Positions 1 through 11,152 of a DNA stretch of 64,000 nucleotides are shown one piece after another (within the stretch, counting starts at the first letter, position 1; the number at the start of each line of letters is the position of its first letter). The notes under the pieces were generated by a model, which had not been told where the DNA came from, searched no databases, and saw only the letters and a program-made list of their open reading frames with translations. Source of the DNA: Mesorhabditis belari (Eukaryota > Nematoda > Chromadorea > Rhabditida > Rhabditidae); assembly GCA_958450365.1 (NCBI GenBank), contig CAUEEP010000789.1, positions 57,513 to 121,512 of the forward strand. Direction: 5' to 3'. Made by a program: the position numbers and the translations under genes.

Positions 1-660
1 AGCAAATAAATCTAATAATAATCATATAGATTTAAGAAATTCTCAAATATTCAACGCTAAATTTCATTCTACAAAAGAATGTACAAAAGAATGTACAAAA
101 GAATGTGCAAAAGAATGTACCAGAGAATATTATCAAAAAAAATGGGGGCAAGGGTTTTTTGCTTGTAATTGGCTCAAATTTCCCTTAGATTCCCTTTAAA
201 AAAGAATAGTTATAGCTAATTTTTCATCGTTTTTTTGATATGTTTTTGAATAAAATTTTTAAAATATCTATGTACATTTATAAAAATGAAAAAAATTTAA
301 TTAAAAAATATATATGAAAATATAAATGTTTTTTTTTTGAATAACATGTTTGGATTTTGGGGGAAAATTAATCGAAATATTGAAAAATAGACATTAAAAA
401 CAATGAAAATAAACAAAAATATGTATAAAATAGACTTTGACGTACAGCACTGGACAATGAAATATCATATTTGAAAAACGATCGTCACTTCGCTTCACTT
501 TCGCGCGTCTGTAACTCCCTTGTCTTTGAGTTTAAACTATTAGTGTTATAATTCGGCATAGAAGTCGGCTCTCTACGGGGCGCCTCGAGAAGCGGGCATT
601 TTCTCATATACCAACCTTTCCGTTTCCAACCGCTAACCTTCCGGGTAGCACAGAAAACGT
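1..660. other. AT-rich stretch without a gene
   Basis: No coding exon is visible on either strand. At about 70-122 there is a 12-base tandem repeat (unit ACAAAAGAATGT, about four copies). Nothing else is recognised. Confidence 0.5.
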
Positions 661-671
661 CAAGGATCCAC

Positions 672-940
672 TAGAGCTAGAGTTCAAGCTAGAGCTTCAA
701 GCTAGAGCTTCAAGCTAGAGCTTCAAGCTAGAGCTTCAAGCTAGAGTTCAAGCTATAGTTCAAGCAGAGCTTCAAGCTAGAGCTTCCAGCTAGAGTTCAA
801 GCTAGAGTTCAAGCTAGAGCTTCAAGCTAGAGCTTCCAGCTAGAGTTCAAGCTAGAGTTCAAGCTAGAGCTTCAAGCTAGAGCTTCCAGCTAGAGTTCAA
901 GCTAGAGTTCAAGCTATAGTTCAAGCTAGAGCTTCAAGAT
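672..940. repeat. Tandem repeat, unit about CTAGAGCTTCAAG
   Basis: About twenty copies of a 12-13 base unit alternate between two forms (AGAGTTCAAGCT and AGAGCTTCAAGCT), with point variants such as CTATAG and CTTCCAG. It is ordinary minisatellite DNA with no open frame of note. Confidence 0.9.
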
Positions 941-1231
941 CAACATCATCTACAAATAATTGAAAGATTTCGAGACTCTCTCAAAACTCTGGAACTCTGG
1001 AACTCTGGGAAGTCGATTCCAAATTCCAAATTCTGACAGTTCTTATTGGAAAAGAGTTTTACACAAACTTAATGGAGGTGACTGGAATTTTTAAAACGAA
1101 AGAACTAACCGTGGGATTAACTTTGAATAAATCTCGAAAAAGAGGGATAGATTGCCTGCCGTTTATAATTTTCAAACATTCTATTAAATCCGTGACTAAG
1201 CGGCGGGGTTTATACTCAAAAATATATTAAT

Positions 1232-1440
1232 TATATTAATTATAAACCCATCCTTTCTAGTGCCTCCTCCTTTCTGCTCTTCGTTTATCTTGTTCATCTT
1301 CGTAAATGAGCTCGTATCGCGAGAAAAAACAAAGAATTAAGTCCACCAGAAAGTCACCAGTCCACAAGACTTTTATCAGCATAAAGTAAACTATCGGAAA
1401 TTGTAATCACTAGCCATCTGGCACACCGAATCCGTTTAAG
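1232..1440. repeat. Degenerate hairpin-element copy
   Basis: The left arm (CATCCTTTCTAGTGC) and right arm (AAGAATTAAGTCCACCAGAAAG) are a decayed version of the hairpin family described at 22020. The piece CATCTGGCACA that often accompanies the family follows at about 1418. Confidence 0.5.
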
Positions 1441-1683
1441 ATCTTTTAGATACTAAAAGCAGAAAGCAAACTACAAAGAACAAGTTTAGAATAATTCTTG
1501 GATTTTTCTAAAAGTTCAAAAGCATTTTTCTGGATTAGATCAAAAGCCAAATGCTTTAAAATCCTTGGCTTCGGCCTGGCTTTACTGCAGCCTATTTGGA
1601 ACTTGACAATTCGTCAGAAAGTACGCTACACTACGTCAGGTCAAGACAGAAGCCAAGTCTAATTGAAGGATTCAGGCAAAGCT

Positions 1684-2010
1684 AGAGGTATAGGCTTAGG
1701 TTTAGGCTTAGGCTTAGGCTAAGGCTGAGGCTTAGGCTAAGGCTGAGGCTTAGGCTTAGGGATGGGCAGGCTTAGCTGGGGTGGCTTAGGGATAGGCTAG
1801 ACTTAGGCTTAGGCTTAGGCTTAGGGATAGGCTTAGGCTTAGACCTAGCTTTGCTGTAGTCCATAAAAAGATTCAAACCAGGAGAAGTCAGGCCTGAACT
1901 GCTGGTTTGGGGAGGTGTGGCTTGAACCTGGACCTTGACCTGGCTGATGTAAAGTGATCCAGCTCACAGTCTGGCTTAGGCCTATGCTTAGGCCAAGGCT
2001 TAGGCTCAGG
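1684..2010. repeat. Interstitial telomeric repeat, TTAGGC type
   Basis: Runs of TTAGGC with variants (TAAGGC, TGAGGC, TTAGGG) occupy about 1684-1850, and looser copies continue to about 2010. TTAGGC is the nematode telomere unit. The G-rich strand is the plus strand. The array is degenerate and internal, so it is a relic rather than a chromosome end. Confidence 0.85.
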
Positions 2011-2814
2011 CTCTGTCTACAAGGATCAGATCAAGCTGTTGATTAGATAAATCTGGCTCATTTTGCACGAACCGACTACAAATCCAAAGTTCACTATATA
2101 TCAAGAATTCTGTATCCAGAAAAAAGGGAACTCTGGCTTCACTTTTCTGGCTCTAAAAGAAGACGATCCCTTCTCACATCACTTCTCACATCACTCCAAC
2201 AATTCCCCTTGACTCCAACAATTTCAATCACGTAAATTTATATTTAAAATGAACAAGGGAAAGGGAAAAGAAGATAAAAAAAACAAAAAGTTATAGAAAA
2301 AAAAAGAGAAAATGAAAGGGGAACAGCTGGGAAAACAATGAATTGAATGCAAGGAGAAAGGGTTTTCGATCAGATCATCATTTAGAAATTCGAGAATTGC
2401 GGGACTGACAACAAATTTAATTTTCTAATTGTTTTTATAAACTAAATAGCTTTTGTTTGTTGTGAAAATGTTGAAATCGGATAAATCTAGTCGCAAGAGC
2501 CGATTGGAACCGATTTATTCACGCTTTCTTGATAAATCTTCATATAATAAACTTGGATTTAAGCCAGATTGACTGTCAGATAAGCCAGCTTGACTTATCT
2601 CCAACGAAACATAAAATCGAGTCAAGCCAAACTTTCAAAGTAGCCTATTCATCACTTTTAATCAATCAAAACCGAATTCCAATTGGTAGATTCAATAAAT
2701 AAATCTCTCCAATCGATTCGGCGACCTTGAAAACCCCAGGGTACAAATTTATAGCTGAGTAGCTTCTTTTTAAGCCATCTAGAAAGCAAAAGAAGAATCC
2801 CTGTAAAGTATTTG

Positions 2815-3015
2815 TGCGTTCTTTGTGCAGCCGCGTAATCGCTCGCTTTCTGGCACATCGTCAAGATAGATAGTTCCTTTTGGTCGGCCTACCTATCTAC
2901 AGGGGAAGGCCGATGAATGGCGCAGTGTTCTTTGTGCGGCCGCATAATCGCTCGCTTTCTGGCACATGGTCAAAATAGATAGTTCCTTTTGGTCGGCCTA
3001 CCTACCTACAGGGGG
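2815..3015. repeat. Two direct copies of a ~90-base element
   Basis: Copies at about 2817-2905 and 2930-3013 share TTCTTTGTGCGGCCGCATAA, then TCGCTCGCTTTCTGGCACAT, then a GATAGTTCCTTTTGGTCGGC stretch. The TCGCTCGCTTTCTGGCACA core recurs at 43270, 46240 (reverse) and 56450. Confidence 0.75.
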
Positions 3016-3059
3016 AGACCAGTGGACTCAGTGAGTGACTCAGCGGAATTGGAGTTGTG

Positions 3060-3300
3060 CTTTGATTTGTATTGAAAATTGTAAACACACCCTTTCTGGT
3101 GCGTCAAATTTCCCTTTTTCTCCCGAAATCTGAGAGAAAATGATGAAAATCAAAGCGCCAAAAAGCGTACGTTTACCAGTGAGCAAAGTACACAAAGTTT
3201 CCTGCAATCATTGTCCATCTGGCACACTGGAAACGCTCAGAAAAGGCTCAATTCAATTGCTCAATCTTCAGCGCACTAGAAGGAGTACGTTTACAAGGGT
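3060..3300. repeat. Hairpin-element copy with a second right end
   Basis: The left arm (GTAAACACACCCTTTCTGGT) pairs imperfectly with a right arm ending in CGTACGTTTACCAGTGAGCA. A further right-arm fragment (GCGCACTAGAAGGAGTACG) lies at about 3270-3292, so one and a half copies are present. Confidence 0.65.
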
Positions 3301-3960
3301 TTGAAATCAAAATACGCACAAAGAGGAAGCAAAAACCCGAAAAAACTAATAAACAACTTGCAAATTCTGAAATTCATTCCAAATCTTTATCACCTTTCCC
3401 CCTCTACAACTTATCTCAATTTTCCGCAAAACTCCATTTTTTTTTCTTTTTCTTTTCCATTTTTCATTCGCGATCTCCTCTTCTTTAACCACGTTTTTCT
3501 TTTCTCTATTTCTTTTCTTTTCTCCTCGTCATATCTTCTCCAAAAAAAAAAGCAAACAAAGCAAATTTTTGTTATCAGAATTGAGAAAGCCTCATTATGG
3601 GAACGCCTTCTTTTTTGGGGTTTTTGGAGAATCCGTTTTGGTTGCAGGGTTTTTGAAATTTTATATTAAAGAAGCCTTTAAATTATTATCGAAACAGAGA
3701 GAAAACAAACAGTTTTTTAAGAGAAAATTCTCCGTTTTCATAGTAAGAATCAAACTTTTTGATAGATTTGACTAAAATTAGATAAAATTGACTAAAATTA
3801 GATAAAATTGACTAAAATTAGATAAATTTGACTTCGAAAACGTTTAATTCACTTTCAACTTTATAAAAACTCTTTTAAACTTGATAAAAACCCTTTTAAA
3901 AATTACGAATCGATTTCTTGCTTAACGGAGATTGATCTTAATCTATTTTTATAATCGCTA
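3300..3960. other. No gene seen; short tandem repeat
   Basis: The stretch has T-rich open frames (a 122-codon frame at 3301-3669) of low complexity and with no recognisable domain. At 3771-3832 a 20-base unit (GACTAAAATTAGATAAAATT) is repeated three times. Confidence 0.5.
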
Positions 3961-4372
3961 GTTTAAAGTAGAGTTCGGCAAACAAAACCAAAACCAAAAC
4001 AGACCAAAAGCAAAGCACCAAAACAAACCAAAACTTAATTTGCATATAAATTAACATGTAAATTTAAAATTGTAAAATGCAAATTTTAATTTAAAATGCA
4101 AATTTGCCTTTCACTTTTTCTCACTCCACAAAATCTCGCGGCCGAAAAAAGGACCAAAACACGACCTCGAAATTTCGAAACAAAAAATAGCCTATGGGAT
4201 AGATTTTTGGATGCTGATTTCAAATCTGCAAACAGATTTTCGCTAGCTCCTCCCAGTCGCGAGATATTGGCGAGTTTTGGTTAGTTTTGGTTTTGGTTTT
4301 GGTTTTGGTTTTGTTTTGGTTTTGGTTTGTTTTGGTTTTGGTTTTGGTTTTGTTTTCCGAAGTCTAGTTTAA
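3961..4372. repeat. Foldback element with AAAACC-rich arms
   Basis: The left end (about TTTAAAGTAGAGTTCGG, then CAAACAAAACC repeats) matches the reverse complement of the right end (TTTAAACTAGACTTCGG, then GTTTTGG repeats). The two arms are about 70 and 95 bases, and each is extended by its own (AAAACC)n or (GGTTTT)n tract. Confidence 0.7.
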
Positions 4373-4436
4373 AGGATTAATTCCAATTTATTTCCAATTT
4401 GTTCAAAACATTAAAAAAAAGATTCGAGGTTGAACC

Positions 4437-4500
4437 AAGAGTTCCCTCTTTTTCGCCAAACAACGCCTTAGACCACTCGGATACGCTGGCTCATAAACCG
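4437..4500 (-). repeat. tRNA-like fragment (A-box half)
   Basis: On the minus strand a Leu/Ser-type A box is visible (ATCCGAGTGGTCTAAGGCG). No matching B box follows at the right distance, so this is a decayed tRNA-derived piece rather than a tRNA gene. Confidence 0.45.
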
Positions 4501-4607
4501 CGTTTTTACCAAAAAATCGCCCGTCTAACCCACAAAACTAATTCGATTTTTGGAAAGTACATAAAATTTTGGATATAATAGTCAAATTTTCAAACTGACG
4601 TTATTTT

Positions 4608-5085
4608 CTAAAACAGCGGAACGGAGAGACAAAAAAAGACAGACAGACAGACAAAAGACAGACGGACGATTACGGTAGATATCCCGGCAACAATTTGACA
4701 CAAATTCTAAAACAGCAGAACGGAGAGACAAGACAGACAGACAAAAAGACAGACAGACAGACAAAAGACAGACAAAAGACAGACAGAAAGACCGACAGAA
4801 AGACAGACAGACAAAAAGACAGACAGAAAGACAGACAGAAAGACAGACGGACGATTACGGTAGATATCCCAGCAACAATTTGACACAAATTCTAAAACAG
4901 CGGAACGGAGAGACAAAAAAAGACAGACAGACAGACAAAAGAAGACAAAAAGACAGACAAAAAGACAGACAGAAAGACAGACGGACGATTACGGTAGATA
5001 AATACGGTAGACATCCAGCAATTTGACACAAATGGAGAGACAGAATCTAAAACAGCGGAATGGAGAGACATACAACTCTCGCTTA
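4608..5085. repeat. GACA satellite in a higher-order array
   Basis: (GACA)n and AAAGACAGACAGA tracts alternate with a conserved spacer of about 80 bases that begins GACGGACGATTACGGTAGAT and ends in AAAACAGCGGAACGGAGAGA. Three to four units are visible, with tract length varying between them. Several mutually overlapping low-complexity frames here are artefacts of the repeat. Confidence 0.9.
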
Positions 5086-5089
5086 TAAG

Positions 5090-5930
5090 TAGGCTATTCA
5101 AGCAAAGCTTTGTCAAGTTGGCTCAGTTGGCTACTGTTCAAGTAACAGAATAGTTTAACAGGATTTGGAATTTTATTGGATCTACCAATTGGACCTCGAT
5201 CTAAACCGAACCGAGAAGCCCAGGCTTTGCAATTGATCATCAGAATCAAGAAAAAAAGCAATGAAAATCGAGAATTTGTATTGGTTATCTTGCAGAAATG
5301 CTAAAGATCGATCTAACAAAATTGTTGTGTTTATTTGAGTATCGAGAAATTTCCTTAGTTTCCCCGCAAAAATGTGGCAATGCTTGGTGGAACCGACCGG
5401 CCCATCGCCGAGAAATTTCAATGAAATTTCGACTAAATTTCTTCCTTCTTTTCAGCTAAATAACTTTTAGAAAAGAAAAGAAAAATTTTCTAGCTTTTAG
5501 AGAAGTTATTGAAAGAGATATTTAGCTGAAAGAGATATTCTACTTCCTTATTTGCTTTTTATGAAATGAGAAATCTCTGATCATCAAAAGTCAGCTGATT
5601 TATCATGGAAAGTTTCTAGTTCTCATCTTATATCGAACACTTTCGTGCACCAGACGATGTGCGTTTGGATGAGAATTGGATTATGATGGAAAGTATTATG
5701 AAAAATCAAGTTTTTTAAATGTCAAATGAGTAATCGGCTAGATTTGAACAGGCCATAAAAACGTGATTTAAAGCGTTTCTTTGAAAAGTGTTATCTTTTT
5801 TTGTGCAGCTTTTAGACAAGATAGAGACGTGCTAGTATAGTATTTGAAAACTGGAATCAGGTCAAAAGTATTGGGGAAGCTTGAGCTTCTCTATTATCAG
5901 TCTAAAAAAATCGGAAAAAAACCAAAGACA
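5090..5930. other. No gene seen
   Basis: This is single-copy looking AT-rich DNA. A 79-codon frame on the minus strand (5182-5421) has no recognisable domain and no supporting splice structure. Confidence 0.4.
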
Positions 5931-5931
5931 G

Positions 5932-6010
5932 TCAGCTACCGGACTCGAACCAGAGACCGTGCTAGAGACCCGCCGCCTCTCATCCTAGCCCACTACCACT
6001 CGGCCACCGC
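5932..6010 (-). repeat. tRNA-derived SINE-like element, copy 1
   Basis: Read on the minus strand, an A box (GTGGCCGAGTGGTAGTGGG) and a B box (TGGTTCGAGTCCGGTAG) lie about 45 bases apart, as in a tRNA. The intervening arms do not fold well. A flanking sequence (ACAGGGTT..TATGGTCGCGTTTTGATA) is shared with the copy at 6070. Confidence 0.7.
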
Positions 6011-6069
6011 TATCATCCGTCGTCTCCGGAATGACAGGGTTTTATGGTCGCGTTTTGATAAAAAGCAAA

Positions 6070-6290
6070 GACAGTCAGCTACCGGACTCGATCTAGAGAC
6101 CGTACTAGAGACCCCTAGAGACCCAGAGATCGTGCTAGAGACCCCTAGAGACCCAGAGATCGTGCTAGAGACCCCTAGAGACCCAGAGATCGTGCTAGAG
6201 ACCCCTAGAGACCCAGAGATCGTGCTAGAGACCTCTAGAGACCCAGAGATCGTGCTAGAGACCCGAAGCCCACTACCACTCGGCCACCGC
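6070..6290 (-). repeat. tRNA-derived SINE-like element, internally expanded
   Basis: This has the same A box and B box as the copy at 5932. Between them, a 30-base segment (GAGACCCCTAGAGACCCAGA plus GATCGTGCTA) is repeated about five times in tandem. The repeat keeps both strands open for about 165 codons, which explains the long frames here without any protein being encoded. Confidence 0.8.
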
Positions 6291-6865
6291 TGTAACCCTT
6301 CAGCTCTCGAAAGACAGGGTTCTATGGTCGCGTTTTGATAGAAACGGTTCACAATTTTGAAATCCGTGCAAAACTTTAAATGCGTATAACATTTGACAAA
6401 GTGTTCCATAGCAGAAACGGAAAGCAGATTCGGAATCAGTGTGAAATTCTGCGTCGAAAGATCTATAGCTTGTGATTGGTCAGCAGATACAGTTTTAGAA
6501 AATGAACTAGAAGAGAGCACTTTAGCTCAAAACATCTATGGTACAGTAGAACAGTAGTAATCCTACTGTACTGTACTGTAATCCTACAGTAGAACAAGTA
6601 ATAGCAAGCCATTTGATTTAAAGCAATAATTCAAAGGTTTCTAGCAATCTCTGCTGTAACCCAGATTACTTGTTTACTTGTTTAAAAAGTCTTGTAGTAG
6701 ATCAGTAAAGAAATGTGAAAGAAAAAAAAAATGAGTAGACTGAGAAAAAGAACGATTTTTTAGAGAGAAAGTAGATTGATCTAAATAGGAAAGAGGGGAA
6801 GAGGGGAGAGTGGAAAGGATACCCTTTTCACTTAAGAATGAGCGGATAAATCACCCATCTCTTGC
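6290..6865. other. No gene seen; small palindromes
   Basis: At about 6540-6600 the words TACTGTACTGTA, TACAGTAGAACAGTAG and CTACAGTAGAAC form overlapping short palindromes. The remainder is AT-rich with nothing recognised. Confidence 0.4.
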
Positions 6866-6966
6866 CCATTTTTCCCTTCTTCCCCTTCTTCCCCTTCTTC
6901 CCCTTCTTCCCTTTCTTTCCCTTCTTCCCCTTCTTCCCCTTCTTCCCCTTCTTCCCCTCCTTTCCC
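6866..6966. repeat. CTTCCC microsatellite
   Basis: An almost pure pyrimidine tract of CTTCCC/CTTCCCC units, about fourteen in number. Translated, it gives a leucine/proline-rich frame on one strand and a Glu/Gly-rich frame on the other, both artefacts. Confidence 0.9.
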
Positions 6967-7190
6967 TTTTCTGCCATCTTTTCTTACAAGATTGGATCGA
7001 AAATAAGCACACACAAGTGTCAAAGAAATTCTTCTTTTTAGAAAAAGGGTGATAACTTTTGAAGAGGTATTTAAGAGTTTAAAATAATGGAAATATGGAA
7101 GCCTGATGGCCAAACAACTAACTTAAACTTTTGAATAAAATACTTCATAAAATTCCATCTTTTCTTTGAAAGACATAAAGACACTTTGAA

Positions 7191-7945
7191 AGTTTCTAAG
7201 TTTCTCTAAAAAGTTTAGATCAATTAAACCCGAGTAGATTGGTCGATTTGGCAAATTGTTGCCTCTTTATCGGTGCTTTATCGGTGCTAGATCAGCTAGA
7301 TTTAACAGTTAAATAGAAAAGATCAAACATAGGTTGAAAATTGGGCGCTACAACGTTTTTTTGAAGATCGGTGCGATCTCCCGTAGCCGATTATAAATGA
7401 GTGGATCTAGACGCGTCAAGTCAAGGATCTAGACGCTAGACCACCAAGTATTTAGTGTCATTCAACGCAGAATCATTGACAATTATGCTCAATTTTTTCC
7501 ATTATAAAGATTGGATAAAAAGAAAAAAAATTACGAGCCTTCAAAGTTTTCTCTCAAACAAAGTTTTTTTTGCTCTAATTTTTTTTCTTTGTATCCAATC
7601 TTTCTAATTTCAAAAATTGCACATAATTATCAATAATTCTGCGTTGAATGACATCAAATACTTGATGGTCTAGCGTCTAGATCCTTGACTTGACGCGTCT
7701 AGATCCACTCATTCATAATCGGCTACAGGAGATCGCACCGATCTTGAATGAAAGCGTCGTTGTAAAATAAAGCGTCCAATTTTCAACCTATTTTTGATCT
7801 TTTCTATCTAACTGTTAAATCTAGCTGATCTAGCTGATCTAGCACCGATAAAGCACCGATAAAGAGGCAACAATTTGCCAAATCTACCAATCTACTCGAG
7901 TTTAATTGATCTAACTTTTTACTTTTTAGAGAAATTTAGAAACTT
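7191..7945. mobile_element. 755-base palindromic element, GTAGCCGATTA family
   Basis: The two halves are near-complementary along their full length around a centre at about 7560. Shared arm words include AAGTTTCTAAGTTTCTCTAA, TTTATCGGTGCTAGATCAGC and GCCGATTATAAATGAGTGGA, and their complements in the right half. No coding capacity is seen. The inner part (GTAGCCGATTATGAATGAG, GATCTAGACGC, the AAAAAGAAAAAAAATTA loop) is shared with elements at 15331 and 33991. It is inferred to be a non-autonomous DNA transposon. Confidence 0.85.
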
Positions 7946-8345
7946 ATTAGTCTATTTTAGATAATAAACATATCTATTCGATTCTTAGAAATTTATCGTA
8001 TTATAAAAAACGTTTATTTCTTCTTTTACTTCTAAATCAAACTAGAGGTCGATTCGTTTGCAAATTTGCCGAAACAAAGAGCCATTTTGTGAGGCAGAAT
8101 TGCAACAAAACACGATTTTTTTCACCCTTGTTTTCATGAGGAAATGACTAAAAGCGAAATCGATGAGGGGAAAATAAAAGAAGAAAAGTGAGAAGTTCGA
8201 AATGTGAGCAAATGATTGGGAAAGATGGGAGAGGAATTGAAAAACCGAAGAATTTACAATACAATCTACAATAGAATCGCTTCAACTTCTCGCTGAATAC
8301 TAAAAATCTCTTGAAAAAGCTAACCAAAGCTCAATTAGTCAAATC
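7946..8345. other. No gene seen
   Basis: AT-rich DNA between two repeats; no exon, RNA gene or repeat is recognised. Confidence 0.4.
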
Positions 8346-8347
8346 AA

Positions 8348-8582
8348 TTGCTCAAATCAATACCCAAATCTACCCAAATCTACCCAAACCAATACCCAAG
8401 CCAATACCCAAATCAATACCCAAATCTACCCAAATCTACCCAAACCAATACCCAAGCCAATACCCAAATCAATACCCAAATCTACCCAAATCTACCCAAA
8501 CCAATACCCAAGCCAATACCCAAATCAATACCCAAATCTACCCAAATCTACCCAAACCAATACCCAAATCAATTACCCAGAG
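8348..8582. repeat. Tandem repeat of CAATACCCAAATCTACCC type
   Basis: Short CCCAAATCTA and CCCAAACCAATA words are organised in a higher unit of about 66 bases repeated just over three times. It gives Pro/Gln/Thr-rich frames with no protein meaning. Confidence 0.9.
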
Positions 8583-8867
8583 CTCAATTACCCAAAGAAT
8601 GTTACTGTTAAATTGTCCAGCTTTGTTTTGAGAATCTTGACCGAAGTCCGGGCATTTGAATCAATGAACTTTAATGGTCTATAACTTTGCTCAAAGATAA
8701 TAATATTGTTAGCTTTTTATATCTTTATAAAGAGGAGACTTTAGGCTTTCAAATGATACTAAATTGACACTAACTAATGCAATAATGACACTAGATTGAT
8801 TGGACTATTGATTCTCATGAGAATCGAACAATATGGCATTTGAGTTAGATTATTGTCCAGGGAAATT

Positions 8868-8964
8868 GAGGCCTAAGCCTAAGCCTAATCATAAGCCTAA
8901 GCCTAAGCCTAAGCCTGCCCCTAAGCCTAAGCCTAAGCCTGAGCCTGAGCCTAATCCTAAGCCA
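8868..8964. repeat. Interstitial telomeric repeat, reverse orientation
   Basis: About fifteen copies of AAGCCT (= reverse of TTAGGC) with variants (GAGCCT, AATCCT, CCCCTA). The G-rich strand is the minus strand, opposite to the tract at 1684. Confidence 0.85.
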
Positions 8965-9205
8965 ACTCTGCAAACTCTGACTTTTGACCAGATCTAGCGA
9001 TTGAATCTTGATCTGAAAGCAAGACAAAACGATTATCAACTATAAAAACGATAATTAAATCCATTTTTCCTGAGCAATTTTATTAGCAGTTTTTTATAAA
9101 AATTGACAAAATGAGAAAACGAGCTAGAGTCAGTCAAATCAAATCAATCTCTATTTGATATTTATAAGTCTAAAGTCTCCTCGTTACAAAAATAGAAAAA
9201 TTAAC

Positions 9206-9511
9206 TACCGTAAATATTGTAATACCCCATCCCCATAATGACGATGCGGAGTGTTGCGTAGTCTAGCTTTGAACGAGTTGTTCTCGACACTGGTTTATGC
9301 TACAATGCTCGCATAGGTATCAAAAAATAGCTGAAATTCAGGGCTATTTTTTGATACTTATACGCGCATTGTAGCATAAACCAGTGTCGAGAAAAACTCG
9401 TTCAAAGCTAGACTACTCAGCGCTTTGAAAAAAATGAAAATACTAAAAAACTTTTGCGACTACGCGACTGTACGAGGGCGGTGTGGGGTACTATTACAGT
9501 ATTTACAGTAT
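9206..9511. mobile_element. 306-base MITE, copy A
   Basis: The termini are ACCGTAAATATTGTAATACC and, in reverse, ACTGTAAATACTGTAATAGT. Inside is a long perfect-looking stem (AGTCTAGCTTTGAACGAGTT and AGCATAAACCAGTGTCGAG) around a loop holding CAAAAAATAGC. The same element in the other orientation lies at 59054. No coding capacity is present. Confidence 0.85.
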
Positions 9512-10720
9512 ATTATTATCTCTAAGCAAAGTTCTAGACCATTCAAAATGCTTGGATTTAGGGTAAAAGCGATAAGCTTATATATTGATATCAAAATCTA
9601 AGTTCTAAAAATTTCCCCCATTTTCCAATTCGTTCGCCAGTTTTCCCTTTCCTTTCTTTTCATTTTCATTACTCGAAATTCCGCAATTTCGCATAATTAA
9701 CTTCTCTTTGCCTCAATTTTCTTTTCTCAAACAAAGACCAATAAACAAAAATTGAGATCGGAAAAAAAGGTAGGCAAAAAATATCATAAAAAAAAAAAGA
9801 AGAAATTTTCTAGTTCTTGTTCTCTAGTTCTATTTCTCTAGCTCGTGCAAGTATTTAGAGTTTCCCGCTGTTTGTTTGAGGGGAAAGGGGTGAGTGAAAT
9901 TTTATATACAGTACTGGAAAAAAAGATCATCGATTAATCACTTCACGAATTTTTCTCCATCTTTGAAGAGCCTATAACTCGGAGGCTTTCCATCGTAGAC
10001 TAGAAATGTTATAATGATTCTGAAAGCTTGAAACGAGCTCTATAAGATGGTGGATTTGCTTTTTAAAATTATTGGGTTTGAAAAAACAAAATAGGGTTTA
10101 AAAAGAACAAAATGAAATGAACGAAAATGAAATTTCGCGCAAATTGGAGGGACACGGTATTTTACCACGCTTTAAAGCGCCAACCCGGGATTTTCTCGGG
10201 AAAAGGTCGCAAGTAAATGGTGAAATGAAAATGAGAAAAAGCTAATAAGTAAAGAGTTTTGTGATATCAAATAGCAAGATATCAAGGAAAATTGCCGGAA
10301 TCATGGCAATTTTTAAGAATTTAGGCAAATGAATAGTTTAAAGTGACAAGGGTTTACGATCAAGCTTTCAAAAAAAATGAAATGATTTGAACAAAGTCGA
10401 TCATTCCCATTTCGGCCGCAATTTTTCTTGACGTTTTTTTTGTTTCCCCTTCTCAAAAAGCGTCAAAATATTCGGCTATCGGTTTTTTGAATGAATGAAA
10501 CATTCACATAAACATCAAATGAATTTTATATAAAAGAAAACTGAATGAAAAATGTTTAAAGTACAAAGATTTGAACGGATACGAAAATGCGAAAAAAAAC
10601 GAAAGCGTGTATACGAAAATTTCAATTAAAAGTGATGGAGAGGGGGTATTTTTGGAGTGCACATAGTACAATGTATATCGCAAAGTGATATTCGCGGTAC
10701 AAAATAGATATGAGCATTAT
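9512..10720. other. About 1.2 kb without a recognised feature
   Basis: AT-rich with many stops in all frames. A few GC-richer words occur at about 10140-10210 (GCCAACCCGGGATTTTCTCG), but no exon or RNA gene is recognised. Confidence 0.4.
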
Positions 10721-10721
10721 T

Positions 10722-11152
10722 AACTACAAAAATGACAACCAGTGACAATAGAAACGCTTCTAACTTGTTTCAAATCTACCGGATTGACATGATCTATAGC
10801 TCAAAAAATAGAGAATTTTAAGAGCTTTCGAATGGACTAAAGCACATCGAAAAATATGAATGCTAAAGAAAGTTACAGTGGTTTAACTCGAAATGGAGTC
10901 GCGTAGTGGTTTCTGGGGGTCCAGCGACGAAACGGACCGTACTCGCGCGTAGTCGAAGCAATCGAGTAACTACAAACCACTGTAACTCTCTTTAGGATTC
11001 ATATTTTTCGATATGCTTTATTCCATTCGAAAGCTCTTAACATTCTCTATTTTTTGAGCTATAGATCATGTCAATCCGGTAGATTTGAAAGAAGTTAGAA
11101 GCTTTTCTATTGGTCTATTGCTTTTCTTTTCACAGGTCCTCATTTTTGTCAA
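10722..11152. mobile_element. Palindromic element of about 430 bases
   Basis: The arms mirror each other: TTCAAATCTACCGGATTGAC, ATGATCTATAGCTCAAAAAA and AGAGCTTTCGAATGGA on the left have complements on the right at 11000-11100. The loop at 10890-10960 is GC-rich (GTCGCGTAGTGG, CGACGAAACGGACC). It has no coding capacity and is inferred to be a foldback transposon. Confidence 0.8.

Noticed and set aside
5844..6520. Frames of 164 and 175 codons on opposite strands
   Set aside because: They read through two tRNA-derived elements and a 30-base tandem repeat.
8348..8582. Possible CRISPR-like regular repeat
   Set aside because: Direct tandem units without unique spacers, in a eukaryotic sequence.
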